Of a stretch of 32,179 nt of DNA, positions 1 through 8,091 are shown in pieces. The DNA is taken from contig CALDZJ010000101.1 of assembly GCA_937944055.1 (NCBI GenBank), positions 1 to 32,179 of the forward strand, given 5' to 3'. The position numbers and the translations under genes are program-made. The number at the start of each line of letters is the position of its first letter. Position 1 is the first letter of the stretch. The notes under the pieces are model-generated. The model made no database searches, was not told the DNA's origin, and saw only the letters and a program-made list of their open reading frames with translations. This DNA is from an uncultured Verrucomicrobiales bacterium (GTDB lineage Bacteria; Verrucomicrobiota; Verrucomicrobiia; Verrucomicrobiales; Akkermansiaceae).

Positions 1-950
1 GCGATTGAGAACTCCTTCCCCTCATACTTAACCTCCAGCGTCTCATTAGCCTCACCGATATCCGGACTATTCGCCATCACATCGACTGAATTCGGACCGA
101 AGGTCAGCTTCACTGAGTTGGACTTTTCAGAGGAGAGAAGCGCGACACGCCGCGTCGTCTCCAAAAGTTTCTCACGGCTCAAGGTGAGGCGTTCCTTAGA
201 CTCGCCGGGAATCACTTGACGATAATTTGGATAGTTCCCCTCGATGAGTTTGCTCACAATGATGCTCGATCCAATCTCGAAGCAAACTTGATTATCCGAA
301 AGCTTCAGAGTGAGCTCCCCCTCGGTGCTGAGGTGACGCTGCAGCTCTTGCACCGCCTTAGTCGGGACGATGAAATCGACCTCATGGCTCGATGGAAATT
401 CCAGCTCGTGATCCACCATCGCAAGGCGGCGGCCGTCTGTTGCAACTAAGGTTAATTTACCCTCCTTAAAGGAAGCGAAAATTCCGTTGAGCACATAGCG
501 GGTCTCATCAGTTGAAATCGCATAAGAGGTCTTTTTTAAGCCATTTCGAAAAATAGCCTGAGGGATCTGATACTCCTTCGCCTCCTTGAAGTCTGCGAGC
601 GGAGGAAACTCTCCATCAGGAAGACCAATGATCTTGAAAAAACTAGGACCGCTCTTGATCGAGGCAACATTCTTAGCATCGACTGAAATCTCGATCTCAG
701 CCGAGGGCAACTCACGGATGATATTAACCAGCCTTTTGACCGGGAGAGTCGTCGCGCCGGTCTTAGAAATTTCGGCCTCAACAGTGCCACTCACCCCCAC
801 ATCAAGATCCGTAGTCGTCAGGCGTAAACCCTCATCACCAGCTTCAATCAGGACGTTAGAAAGGATAGGAAGAGTCGTGCGACTGCTCACCACATGTTGC
901 ACTTGCTGCAAGCCATCTAAAAAGGCCTCTTTTGCGATTCTGAACTTCAT
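1..950 (-). CDS. dnaN: DNA polymerase III sliding clamp, beta subunit (partial, C-terminus off the left edge)
   Basis: This is the ring-shaped processivity clamp that tethers DNA polymerase III to the template. Reading the complement from an ATG at 950 gives a protein starting MKFRIAKEAFLDGLQQVQHV, continuing through SRTTLPILSNVLIEA, TTTDLDVG and LVATDGRRLAM, all typical of DnaN domains 1 and 2. About 316 of the usual 365-380 residues are in the window and the reading frame runs off the left edge without a stop. It lies 108 bp downstream of dnaA on the same strand, the classic dnaA-dnaN order, so co-transcription is likely. I see no strong Shine-Dalgarno before the ATG. Family assignment is very secure; the C-terminus cannot be seen. 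Confidence 0.96.
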   Translation of the reverse strand, partial: MKFRIAKEAFLDGLQQVQHVVSSRTTLPILSNVLIEAGDEGLRLTTTDLDVGVSGTVEAEISKTGATTLPVKRLVNIIRELPSAEIEISVDAKNVASIKSGPSFFKIIGLPDGEFPPLADFKEAKEYQIPQAIFRNGLKKTSYAISTDETRYVLNGIFASFKEGKLTLVATDGRRLAMVDHELEFPSSHEVDFIVPTKAVQELQRHLSTEGELTLKLSDNQVCFEIGSSIIVSKLIEGNYPNYRQVIPGESKERLTLSREKLLETTRRVALLSSEKSNSVKLTFGPNSVDVMANSPDIGEANETLEVKYEGKEFSI

Positions 951-1058
951 AGAAATCACGCCCAGACGGGCTTGGAGGCAACCGTGGACCTCCACCCCCG
1001 CCTTGGCAAGTATTTCCTTAGGATTCTAGAACTAATTTGCCGCCGCATCACCGCCACA

Positions 1059-2474
1059 TCACCGCTCTAATTGGGCCGTGAGTTTTTCAACCGCGCCCCT
1101 TACCTCCAGATCAGCCTCCATGTCTGCCTTCACCTTCTTACAAGCGTGAATCACGGTTCCATGGTCCCTTTTTCCAAAGGCGTCTCCAATCTCGACCAGA
1201 GATAACTTCGTCAACTTTCGGGACAAATACATTGCGACCTGACGAGGAAAGGCGATGCTCGCCGGCCGTCGGCGACTCCTCATATCACCTAGATTGATTC
1301 CGTAGTAATCTGCGACTGTTTTTTGAATCTGCTCGATGCCGATTTGGTTCGTATTCTCATCCCGCACCAAATCGCCTAAAAGCTCGTCCACCTTCTGCAC
1401 CGACATCGGCTCAGAGGAGAGGAAACTGTAACTCGCCACGCGGGTTAATGCCCCCTCAAGGCGGCGCACGTTACTCTTAATGGAATTCGCAATATGCACG
1501 ACGATGTTGTTCTCTAACTCCACCTTCCACTGCTCCATCTTGCGGCGTAAAATCGCGACACGAGTCTCAAAACCCGGAGGCTGCAACTCCACGGTAAGAC
1601 CACTCTCAAAACGGCTCACCAAGCGTGGGTCTAAAGTCTGAATCTCTGGCGCCGGGCGATCACAGGTCAAAATCACCTGCGTCTGAGAATTTAGAAGAGC
1701 ATTAAAAGTATGAAAGAACTCATCCTGAGTCCGCTCCTTACCAGCGACGAACTGGATGTCATCAATCAACATCGCATCAGCATGGCGGTAAGCTTTACGG
1801 AAAGCATCAAGACTCCCCTTCCGCACGGCCTCGATGAATTCATTGGCAAAGTGCTCTGCCGTCAGGAAAACGATTTTCGCCTTCGGATCATTCGCCAGCA
1901 GCTGCTGCGCCACGGCCGACATCAAATGAGTTTTCCCCAAGCCCGCCTTCCCGTGGATAAAGAGCGGATTAAAGCTCCGCCCCTCCTCATACGCCACCGC
2001 TGAGCATGCCGCATGCGCAAATTGGCTATTATCTCCCACCACAAAACTCTCAAAATCAAGTTCTGGATTAATTCCCAAGCGCTTTAACCGTCGCTCAAAC
2101 GCTAGCCCCTTCCCAGTGGGGTCAGGGGTCACCACCCGCACCGGCTCCCCAGCTCTTGACTTACGAGCGGCCTGCTTTGACTCCTCCTCCGCCGGGAGCT
2201 CTTGCCCCTTCACAATCACCTGCGGTGAACAATGAATTCCAGCCCCCTCCGCAAATGCCGCACGGAGCTCATCCATGTAATTTGTCTCAATCCAAATTTG
2301 ATGCATATCGGACTGCACTCCCACGATCCCCGGAGTCTCGTCAGCTTTCACGATCTCCGCATTCTTAAACCATCTCGTAAAGGCATCAGCGCTAATATAT
2401 TCGCTCAACTTAGCCTTCACCTTCTCCCATAATACGCGCTCTTCTTGACCGTCTCCTTCCTTGGTGCTGCTCAT
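1059..2474 (-). CDS. dnaA: Chromosomal replication initiator DnaA
   Basis: DnaA is the AAA+ ATPase that binds DnaA boxes and opens the origin. The 471-residue product has the expected four-domain plan: an N-terminal DnaB/DiaA-interaction domain (about 10-85), a variable linker (about 90-130), the AAA+ core and a C-terminal helix-turn-helix. Visible motifs are Walker A GKAGLGKT (175-182), Walker B LIDDI (236-240), the arginine-finger region DPRLVSRF with R288, and the DNA-binding signature GDAFGKRDHGTV (430-441). Length is normal for the family. dnaN follows 108 bp downstream on the same strand. The upstream spacer is AT-rich and could hold the promoter and a few degenerate DnaA boxes, described separately. 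Confidence 0.98.
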   Translation of the reverse strand: MSSTKEGDGQEERVLWEKVKAKLSEYISADAFTRWFKNAEIVKADETPGIVGVQSDMHQIWIETNYMDELRAAFAEGAGIHCSPQVIVKGQELPAEEESKQAARKSRAGEPVRVVTPDPTGKGLAFERRLKRLGINPELDFESFVVGDNSQFAHAACSAVAYEEGRSFNPLFIHGKAGLGKTHLMSAVAQQLLANDPKAKIVFLTAEHFANEFIEAVRKGSLDAFRKAYRHADAMLIDDIQFVAGKERTQDEFFHTFNALLNSQTQVILTCDRPAPEIQTLDPRLVSRFESGLTVELQPPGFETRVAILRRKMEQWKVELENNIVVHIANSIKSNVRRLEGALTRVASYSFLSSEPMSVQKVDELLGDLVRDENTNQIGIEQIQKTVADYYGINLGDMRSRRRPASIAFPRQVAMYLSRKLTKLSLVEIGDAFGKRDHGTVIHACKKVKADMEADLEVRGAVEKLTAQLER

Positions 2475-2654
2475 TTTTTAAAAGGATCTTATTTGAAAAA
2501 TTAAAGTTCTTATTCCGATTTCAGCGGGCGATCTCCCCCCGCAGTTCACACCCGAAAACTGCACCGCAATGCCCCTGATCGAGAATCAAAAAGTGTCCTA
2601 AAAAAAATGTGAAAAAACCACCTATTGTTCCACAAACGATCCACGCAATTTTCC
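2475..2654. promoter_or_regulatory. AT-rich spacer upstream of dnaA with two degenerate DnaA-box-like sites
   Basis: The spacer must hold the dnaA promoter. It contains A/T runs and, 11 bp apart on the + strand, TGTTCCACA (2626-2634, 7 of 9 matches to TTATCCACA) and CGATCCACG (2637-2645, 6 of 9). These could be autoregulatory DnaA sites or part of an origin, but two weak sites are little evidence. I found no perfect box here. A sigma-70-like promoter could not be fixed with confidence. Confidence 0.3.
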
Positions 2655-2690
2655 AAAAAAAACCCAGGTGATTTTTTTCTTAAGCCACCT
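2655..2690 (-). terminator. Probable rho-independent terminator of the symporter gene
   Basis: On the minus strand, just after the symporter stop codon, AGGTGG...CACCT forms a short stem with an A-rich loop. It is followed by GGG and an eight-T tract (seen as an A-run at 2655-2662 on the + strand). The stem is only 5-6 bp, so strength is uncertain. Confidence 0.45.
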
Positions 2691-2693
2691 TAA

Positions 2694-4304
2694 TCAAGCT
2701 TTCAATTTAGACCCGATTAAGCCTCCCGCAAGGGTCAAAAAGGTCCCCACCGGCCACATCCACATCGAGGCCACCAATGGCTTCACTTTCCCTGGGCTCA
2801 CTAACTCATAAGTCGGCAGCATCCCCAACCAGTCAACTCCCCCGGTGAGCATCTCCACCAAGATCCAAATATCCATCCGGATAAACATCGTTAAAAAGAA
2901 GGAGATCGAGGCTCCCACAAGGATTCCTCGGAAAGAACCCCTCCCCAAGAGAGCGCACAAAAACATCCCTAACAGCGGCCCCATCGTATAGGTCGTCATC
3001 CCAAAGGCTAAGGGTAAAATTGGCACCCCTAGCTGCCTCTGCACATACTCCATCAAAAGTGTAAATCCAGTCAGACCCAGCCCCCAGATAATTACCCAGC
3101 GCCGTGAAGCCTTAAGGAGCATATCTTGATCCAAATTCGCGTTGTTTTCCGGATTATGAATCAGCGAAATCGTCGTCTGACTTAAAGCCGCCAAAATCGA
3201 GTCTAGGCTCGAAATTGCCGCCGCGAAAAGCCCCGCTAAAATCAAACCCGCCAAGCCCGGTGGCAACTCTGATACAATCCATATTGGAAAGACATGATCA
3301 CCCCCAGGCGATGGCACCCCACCCTCCGCGAGACTCGCCGGCTTCCCATCTTTCATGAAATTTAAATTCTCCGCCAAGACTCCTTCAGGAGGATTTTGAT
3401 GATAGAATACGAACAAGGCCGCCCCCACCAAAAGCATCAGATAAGTCAGAGCCTGACCCAGCGAGCTCCCGATGATTGCCTTTCGAGCATCGCCAGCATT
3501 TCGACAACAAAACATCCGCTGCGCATTCAGCTGATCCACCCCAAACGCCGTCAAATTCTGGAAAGGCACCGCAATAATAGCCACCCAAAAAGTAAACTGA
3601 AACTCAGGACCGATCCCGAAACTCCCATCCCACATTCGATCCTTCCCATTCTCCCCCGCCACAGACCAATACGTCGCCCAGCCTCCATCCAAATGAGTCA
3701 CTACCCAGAACAATGAAACTAAGCCTCCCACCGTAAACAGACAAAATTGCATCACATCGGTCCAGATCACGGTTCGCATCCCCCCCATCAAAGTCCACCC
3801 AATCGCAAAAATCCCAATGATCAGAATACAAACTTCAAAATCCAAACCCGTCACCACCTTCAGTGGCAACGCGGCCACCAAAACCCGCACACTCTGCCCT
3901 AAAATCGACCCCACCGTAAAAAACACCGTTGCCAAAGTCTTAAGCTGGGGCTTGATCCTACGCCCCATATAATCATAAGGACTATAAATTTCATCCTCAT
4001 AAAAAACCTTCACAAAGTAAATCCCCACAATCACCCGCCCCATCACTGAGCCGATTCCCCACAGCATATAAGTAAAATCTCCATTCGCAGCCATCACCCC
4101 GCCCGGCACACCAATAAAGGTCACCCCACTAATCTCCGTCGCGATGATCGACCCACAGACCGCCCACCAAGGAAGTGATTTACCACCTGCAAAAAAATCC
4201 TTAATCGTCGACTGCTTCCCTCCCATGTAATGACCAATTACCGTCGTCAGAATCAAATAACCAAAAAGCACGACCCAATCCGCAGTGGTAAACCATTCAC
4301 TCAT
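2694..4304 (-). CDS. Sodium:solute symporter (SSF/SLC5 family)
   Basis: An inner-membrane secondary transporter, probably driven by sodium; the substrate cannot be read from sequence (sugars, sialic acid, carboxylates and others occur in this family). From the chosen ATG it has 536 residues with about 13 hydrophobic segments. SSF hallmarks, numbered from a GTG nine codons upstream (4331), are ATEISGVTFIGVPGG (64-78), GGMRTVIWTDVMQ (183-195), the DQLNAQRMF loop (about 266) and LFAAAISSLDS (368-378), whose serines lie where the sodium-site serines of TM8 are expected. I chose the ATG at 4304 because it places the hydrophobic N-terminus as usual. It is divergent from kdsB and has its own terminator, so it is probably a single-gene unit. 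No regulator or catabolic partner adjoins it. Confidence 0.93.
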   Translation of the reverse strand: MSEWFTTADWVVLFGYLILTTVIGHYMGGKQSTIKDFFAGGKSLPWWAVCGSIIATEISGVTFIGVPGGVMAANGDFTYMLWGIGSVMGRVIVGIYFVKVFYEDEIYSPYDYMGRRIKPQLKTLATVFFTVGSILGQSVRVLVAALPLKVVTGLDFEVCILIIGIFAIGWTLMGGMRTVIWTDVMQFCLFTVGGLVSLFWVVTHLDGGWATYWSVAGENGKDRMWDGSFGIGPEFQFTFWVAIIAVPFQNLTAFGVDQLNAQRMFCCRNAGDARKAIIGSSLGQALTYLMLLVGAALFVFYHQNPPEGVLAENLNFMKDGKPASLAEGGVPSPGGDHVFPIWIVSELPPGLAGLILAGLFAAAISSLDSILAALSQTTISLIHNPENNANLDQDMLLKASRRWVIIWGLGLTGFTLLMEYVQRQLGVPILPLAFGMTTYTMGPLLGMFLCALLGRGSFRGILVGASISFFLTMFIRMDIWILVEMLTGGVDWLGMLPTYELVSPGKVKPLVASMWMWPVGTFLTLAGGLIGSKLKA

Positions 4305-4420
4305 CGCCGGACACTCTGCCAAGTCACCCACCCTCTGTCCATCCTCTACAAATTTCTTCTCCTCCCTGCCTAATAATCTTGTCGCTCCGCCCCCCTCGTC
4401 CTAGCTTCCAGAAACCGTTC

Positions 4421-4427
4421 AAGGAGG
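4421..4427 (+). promoter_or_regulatory. Strong Shine-Dalgarno AAGGAGG that fixes the kdsB start at an ATA codon
   Basis: AAGGAGG is a full anti-SD complement, unusual in this window, where most genes lack a clear SD. Its 6-nt spacing points to the ATA at 4434 as the initiation codon. Confidence 0.75.
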
Positions 4428-4433
4428 ATAAAT

Positions 4434-5186
4434 ATAAACGACGAAAAAACACGCATCGTTGGGATCATCCCAGCCCGCTGGGCTTCTACCCGCTTCCCCG
4501 GAAAGCCCCTTCACCCCCTCCTCGGTAAACCCCTCCTCCAGCACGTCTTCGAGCGTGCTTCTCTCTGTCAGAATATCGATGAGCTCGTCATCGCAACCGA
4601 TGACAAACGCATCACCGCCCTCTGCGAAAGTATCGGCGCACGTGCCATTCAGACCCGTAGTGACCACTCCACCGGCACCGACCGCATCGCGGAAGCCGCC
4701 GCCCAATGCCAAGCCGCCACTCACATCATTAACATTCAAGGAGACGAGCCCCTTCTAGACCCCACCCTTGTCGACACCCTCGCCAGCACCCTTCGCCAAG
4801 ACCACACTCTCCCCATGATCACCGCCGGCAGCCCACTCCATGATCCAGAACTCATCGCCGACCCCAACATCGTCAAACTCACCCTCAACCGCCACCATAA
4901 CGCCCTCTACTTCTCCCGCTCCCCCATCCCCTTTCTACGAAATCCGGACTCTCGCAGTCTCCCCACCTACCGCCACCTAGGCCTCTATGGATACCGGAGA
5001 GACTTCCTCCAACACTTCATTTCACTCCCCCCCTCCCCGCTCGAAATCGCCGAGGGCCTAGAGCAGCTCCGCGCCCTTGAAGACGGAGCAACCATCCGCA
5101 TCCATCTCACCGAGCATGAGGCCATTGGCCTAGACTCTCCTGATCAAGTTCCACTCATCGAATCTCTCCTAGCCGCACAGCAATGA
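4434..5186 (+). CDS. kdsB: 3-deoxy-manno-octulosonate cytidylyltransferase, with apparent AUA start codon
   Basis: KdsB activates Kdo with CTP to CMP-Kdo for lipopolysaccharide inner-core synthesis in the cytosol. The frame encodes about 250 residues (E. coli has 248) with [17 protein letters not shown] near the N-terminus (nucleotide binding), [21 protein letters not shown] (metal/CTP site), YFSRSPIPF, and the C-terminal RHLGLYGYR and [19 protein letters not shown]. The frame is open from 4377, yet contains no ATG, GTG or TTG before the conserved N-terminus; the first in-frame ATG is at 4815, deep inside the enzyme. A perfect AAGGAGG (4421-4427) lies 6 nt before ATA at 4434, exactly where an ATG is expected, so I place the start there. 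The stop overlaps the pyrG start by 4 bp (ATGA), implying translational coupling with the CTP supplier. Confidence 0.88.
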   Translation: MNDEKTRIVGIIPARWASTRFPGKPLHPLLGKPLLQHVFERASLCQNIDELVIATDDKRITALCESIGARAIQTRSDHSTGTDRIAEAAAQCQAATHIINIQGDEPLLDPTLVDTLASTLRQDHTLPMITAGSPLHDPELIADPNIVKLTLNRHHNALYFSRSPIPFLRNPDSRSLPTYRHLGLYGYRRDFLQHFISLPPSPLEIAEGLEQLRALEDGATIRIHLTEHEAIGLDSPDQVPLIESLLAAQQ

Positions 5187-6787
5187 AATACATCTTCGTC
5201 ACCGGAGGAGTCGTCTCCTCCCTCGGAAAAGGCCTCGCCGCAGCATCCATCGGCACCCTCCTCGAGCACCGTGGACTCAAAGTCCAAATCCAAAAATTCG
5301 ACCCCTACCTCAACGTCGACCCCGGCACCATGTCGCCCTATCAGCACGGAGAAGTCTACGTCCTAGATGATGGCGCCGAGACTGACCTCGATCTTGGCCA
5401 CTACGAGCGCTTCACCCACGGAAACTTTTCCCAAGTCAACAGCCTCAGCTCCGGCCAAGTCTTTGAAAACGTCATTAAAAACGAACGCGCTGGCAAATAC
5501 CTCGGAGCCACCGTCCAGTTCATCCCCCACGTCACTGATGAAATCAAAGCCCGCCTCCAACTCGCCACCGAGAGTAATCCTGAAGCAGACGTCATCATCA
5601 CCGAGATCGGCGGCACCGTCGGCGATATTGAAGGCCACCTCTTCCTAGAAGCCCTCCGCCAATTCGCCCTTGATGTCGGCAAAGAAAACGTCTGCTTCAT
5701 CCACGTCACCCTCCTTCCCATGGTCCGCGCTGCTGGCGAGATTAAGACAAAACCCACCCAGCAATCCGTCGCCAAACTCCGCGAAATCGGCATCCAACCA
5801 GACATCATCATCTGCCGCACCGAGCACGATCTCGACGATGACAACCGCCGCAAGATCGCCATGTTCTGTAATGTTCAAAAAGACCACGTCGTCGCTTTTC
5901 GAGACGTCGAAAACACGATCTACGAATGCCCCCTAGATCTCCGCAAAGATAAGATCGATCGCCTCGTCTCTGATGTCCTCAACCTCAAAAGTGAGACCCC
6001 AGACCTCTCCCGTTGGGAAAACTTCGTCCACCGCCTCGTCCATCCCTCACAAAAAACCACGATCGCAGTCGTCGGAAAATACATCGAGCTAAACGACGCT
6101 TACAAATCCATCTACGAATCCCTCACCATCGCAGGCGCAGAGCACGACACCGCCATTGAGGTCATTAAAATCGACGCCGAAGACATCGAGCAACACGGAG
6201 CAGAAAAAATAATCGGAAAAATCGGCGGCATCCTCGTGCCAGGTGGCTTTGGCGAACGCGGTACTGAAGGGAAAATCCTCGCAGCCCAATACGCCCGCGA
6301 AAATAAAATCCCCTACTTCGGCATCTGCCTCGGCATGCAAATCGCCACCATAGAATTCGCCCGTAATGTCTGCGGCATCACAGAAGCCAACTCCACCGAA
6401 TTCGCCAAGGAAACCCCTCATCCCGTCATCAGCCTCCAAGAAGAACAACAAGGCATCACCGACATGGGAGCCTCCATGCGCTTAGGCTCCTGTGAATCCT
6501 CCCTCCTCCCCGGCACCAAGTCATATGAACTTTACGGCCAGACCACGACGATCCACGAGCGCCACCGCCACCGCTGGGAATTTAACCCAGCCTACCGCGA
6601 GCAACTCGAAGCCGCCGGCCTCACCATCGCCTCCGTCTCAAAGGATGAAGGCCTCGTCGAAATCATCGAAATCCCAGATCACCCCTTCTTCATCGCCGCT
6701 CAATTCCACCCCGAGTTCAAATCCAAACCAAACTCACCCCACCCCATCTTCTCCGGCTTCGTAAAAGCCTCCCTCGAAAACAAGTAA
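5183..6787 (+). CDS. pyrG: CTP synthase (glutamine-hydrolysing)
   Basis: PyrG converts UTP, ATP and glutamine to CTP, the last step of de novo pyrimidine nucleotide synthesis. The 534-residue product has the N-terminal synthetase domain (about 1-267), beginning [19 protein letters not shown] with the P-loop. It then has the [21 protein letters not shown] segment, [10 protein letters not shown] (141-150) and KTKPTQQSV. The glutamine amidotransferase domain (about 292-534) has GGFGERG, nucleophile C382 in GICLGMQ, and H509 and E511 in FHPE. All catalytic residues are present and length is normal. Its ATG overlaps the kdsB stop by 4 bp. No terminator follows directly; an inverted-repeat element lies in the gap before the next gene. 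Confidence 0.98.
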   Translation: MKYIFVTGGVVSSLGKGLAAASIGTLLEHRGLKVQIQKFDPYLNVDPGTMSPYQHGEVYVLDDGAETDLDLGHYERFTHGNFSQVNSLSSGQVFENVIKNERAGKYLGATVQFIPHVTDEIKARLQLATESNPEADVIITEIGGTVGDIEGHLFLEALRQFALDVGKENVCFIHVTLLPMVRAAGEIKTKPTQQSVAKLREIGIQPDIIICRTEHDLDDDNRRKIAMFCNVQKDHVVAFRDVENTIYECPLDLRKDKIDRLVSDVLNLKSETPDLSRWENFVHRLVHPSQKTTIAVVGKYIELNDAYKSIYESLTIAGAEHDTAIEVIKIDAEDIEQHGAEKIIGKIGGILVPGGFGERGTEGKILAAQYARENKIPYFGICLGMQIATIEFARNVCGITEANSTEFAKETPHPVISLQEEQQGITDMGASMRLGSCESSLLPGTKSYELYGQTTTIHERHRHRWEFNPAYREQLEAAGLTIASVSKDEGLVEIIEIPDHPFFIAAQFHPEFKSKPNSPHPIFSGFVKASLENK

Positions 6788-6788
6788 C

Positions 6789-6881
6789 GTGGCGGAGACC
6801 TCCGGTCTCCAAGCCCTTCAAATACAAGTTTCCAAATTCTAAAAAAGGCACACCGGTGAGGAGATCAGAGGTCTCCACCAC
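6789..6881. repeat. 93-bp inverted-repeat element, REP/MITE-like
   Basis: Two 22-bp arms (6789-6810 and 6860-6881) are inverted copies of each other with 19 of 22 positions matching; all three differences are transitions. The outer part is GTGGCGGAGACCTC against GAGGTCTCCACCAC. The left arm also holds its own small palindrome, GGAGACC-TCC-GGTCTCC (6794-6810), and the right arm a weaker one. The arms flank about 50 bp of ordinary spacer in the pyrG to nagZ gap. The structure resembles a dispersed REP pair or a miniature inverted-repeat element, and could also act as an RNA hairpin between the two genes. No transposase is present. Confidence 0.6.
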
Positions 6882-6907
6882 CAACAAAGCCGATAATCCC
6901 ATCCCCC

Positions 6908-7981
6908 ATGAAAGCCTCCCGCCTCATCGTCGGCCTCTCCGGCCCCACCCTCACACCAGAAGAATCCGCCCTCTTCCGTGACCTCCAACCCGCCGGCTAC
7001 ATCCTCTTCTCTCGCAACCTCGAGTCCGCCTCTCAAATTCGCGAACTCACAGACTCCCTCGCCGCACTCTCTCTCGACCGCCCCTTCATCTCCATCGACC
7101 AAGAAGGAGGCCGAGTCTGGCGCACCCGGGAGTTTAGCGCAGCCCCTCCAGACGCCGCCACCTTCACCGCCAAAGCCACCCCCAACCAAATCGCCCGCTT
7201 TGGTGCGCTCACCGGACAACTTCTTGAGCTCCTAGGCATCAACCTCAACTTCGCCCCAGTCCTCGACCTCGACCACTTCCCCGAGCAAAACAACGGCCTA
7301 CGCGGACGCTGCTGGGGCCGTGACTCCCAGACCGTCATCACCAATGCCGGCATCTTTAACCGCTGGATGCGTAAGCAACAAATCCTCTCCTGTGGAAAAC
7401 ACTTCCCCACCAACGGCCTCGCCCTCAGCGACCCACATCACGCCCTCCCCATCGCCGAAATCTCCCGCGAGGACCTCCTGAAAGAAGACCTCCTCCCCTA
7501 CACCGCACTCATGCCCGAGCTAGATGCCATCATGGCTTGTCACCTAAACTTCCCAAAGCTCGACCCAGACATGCCTGCCTCGCTCAGCAAAAAAATCCTC
7601 ACCGGACTCCTTCGTGACCAGCTCGGATATCAGGGCCTCATCCTCACTGATGACCTCGACATGGGAGCCATCGTCCAAAACTACGGCCGCGGGAATGACA
7701 TTAAGCTCGCCCTCGAAGCCGGAGCAGACCTCGCCCTCGTCTGTCATGACATCACCTCTCTCCCCACCGCCCTAGAAAGCCTCACGATCGAAAACGCCGA
7801 TCACCATGACTCCCTCATCAGGATCGAGAAACAACGTAATAAGCTCAAGCGCTCGCCCGACTTCACCCCCGCCCGCTGGGATGAAATCAATGAGCAACTC
7901 AGCGAACTGACCAAAGAAATCAGCGGCCAGTCCCGCTTCGAGCCAGAAGGCCCCACCCAAAGCCCTGTCGAAGACTACTAA
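6908..7981 (+). CDS. nagZ: Glycoside hydrolase family 3 protein, NagZ-like beta-N-acetylhexosaminidase
   Basis: Family members remove N-acetylglucosamine from murein-derived muropeptides in the cytosol. The 357-residue protein has no signal peptide and is a single GH3 barrel domain, as in NagZ. Visible are IDQEGGRVWR (63-72), NLNFAPVLDLD (112-122), KHFP (164-167), the acid/base dyad as D175-P-H177 in SDPHH, and the nucleophile motif LTDDLDM with D248. The usual KHFPGHGDT segment reads KHFPTNGLA: the GHG glycine-histidine pair is gone although the Asp-His dyad of the following loop remains. Substrate specificity could therefore differ. The C-terminal tail after about 330 is polar and poorly conserved. 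It follows pyrG after the inverted-repeat element. Gene symbol by family resemblance. Confidence 0.85.
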   Translation: MKASRLIVGLSGPTLTPEESALFRDLQPAGYILFSRNLESASQIRELTDSLAALSLDRPFISIDQEGGRVWRTREFSAAPPDAATFTAKATPNQIARFGALTGQLLELLGINLNFAPVLDLDHFPEQNNGLRGRCWGRDSQTVITNAGIFNRWMRKQQILSCGKHFPTNGLALSDPHHALPIAEISREDLLKEDLLPYTALMPELDAIMACHLNFPKLDPDMPASLSKKILTGLLRDQLGYQGLILTDDLDMGAIVQNYGRGNDIKLALEAGADLALVCHDITSLPTALESLTIENADHHDSLIRIEKQRNKLKRSPDFTPARWDEINEQLSELTKEISGQSRFEPEGPTQSPVEDY

Positions 7982-8091
7982 AAGGCCCGAGAGAAATCGA
8001 CTAGCGCACTATGATCACCGGCCGCCGAATCCCTCTCAGCATCACTTCCTCTCTTGTCAGATCATAGATTCTAAGCTAATCCCGCCACGTA

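Noticed and set aside
4419..4739. Open frames on both strands over the start of kdsB
   Set aside because: The KdsB frame accounts for this region with clear motifs; the others are low-complexity Ser/Pro or Gly/Asp shadows.
4434..5186. Frameshifted or 5'-truncated kdsB pseudogene
   Set aside because: The frame is intact from the conserved N-terminus to the stop and all motifs are present; only the start codon is non-standard, with a perfect Shine-Dalgarno in place.
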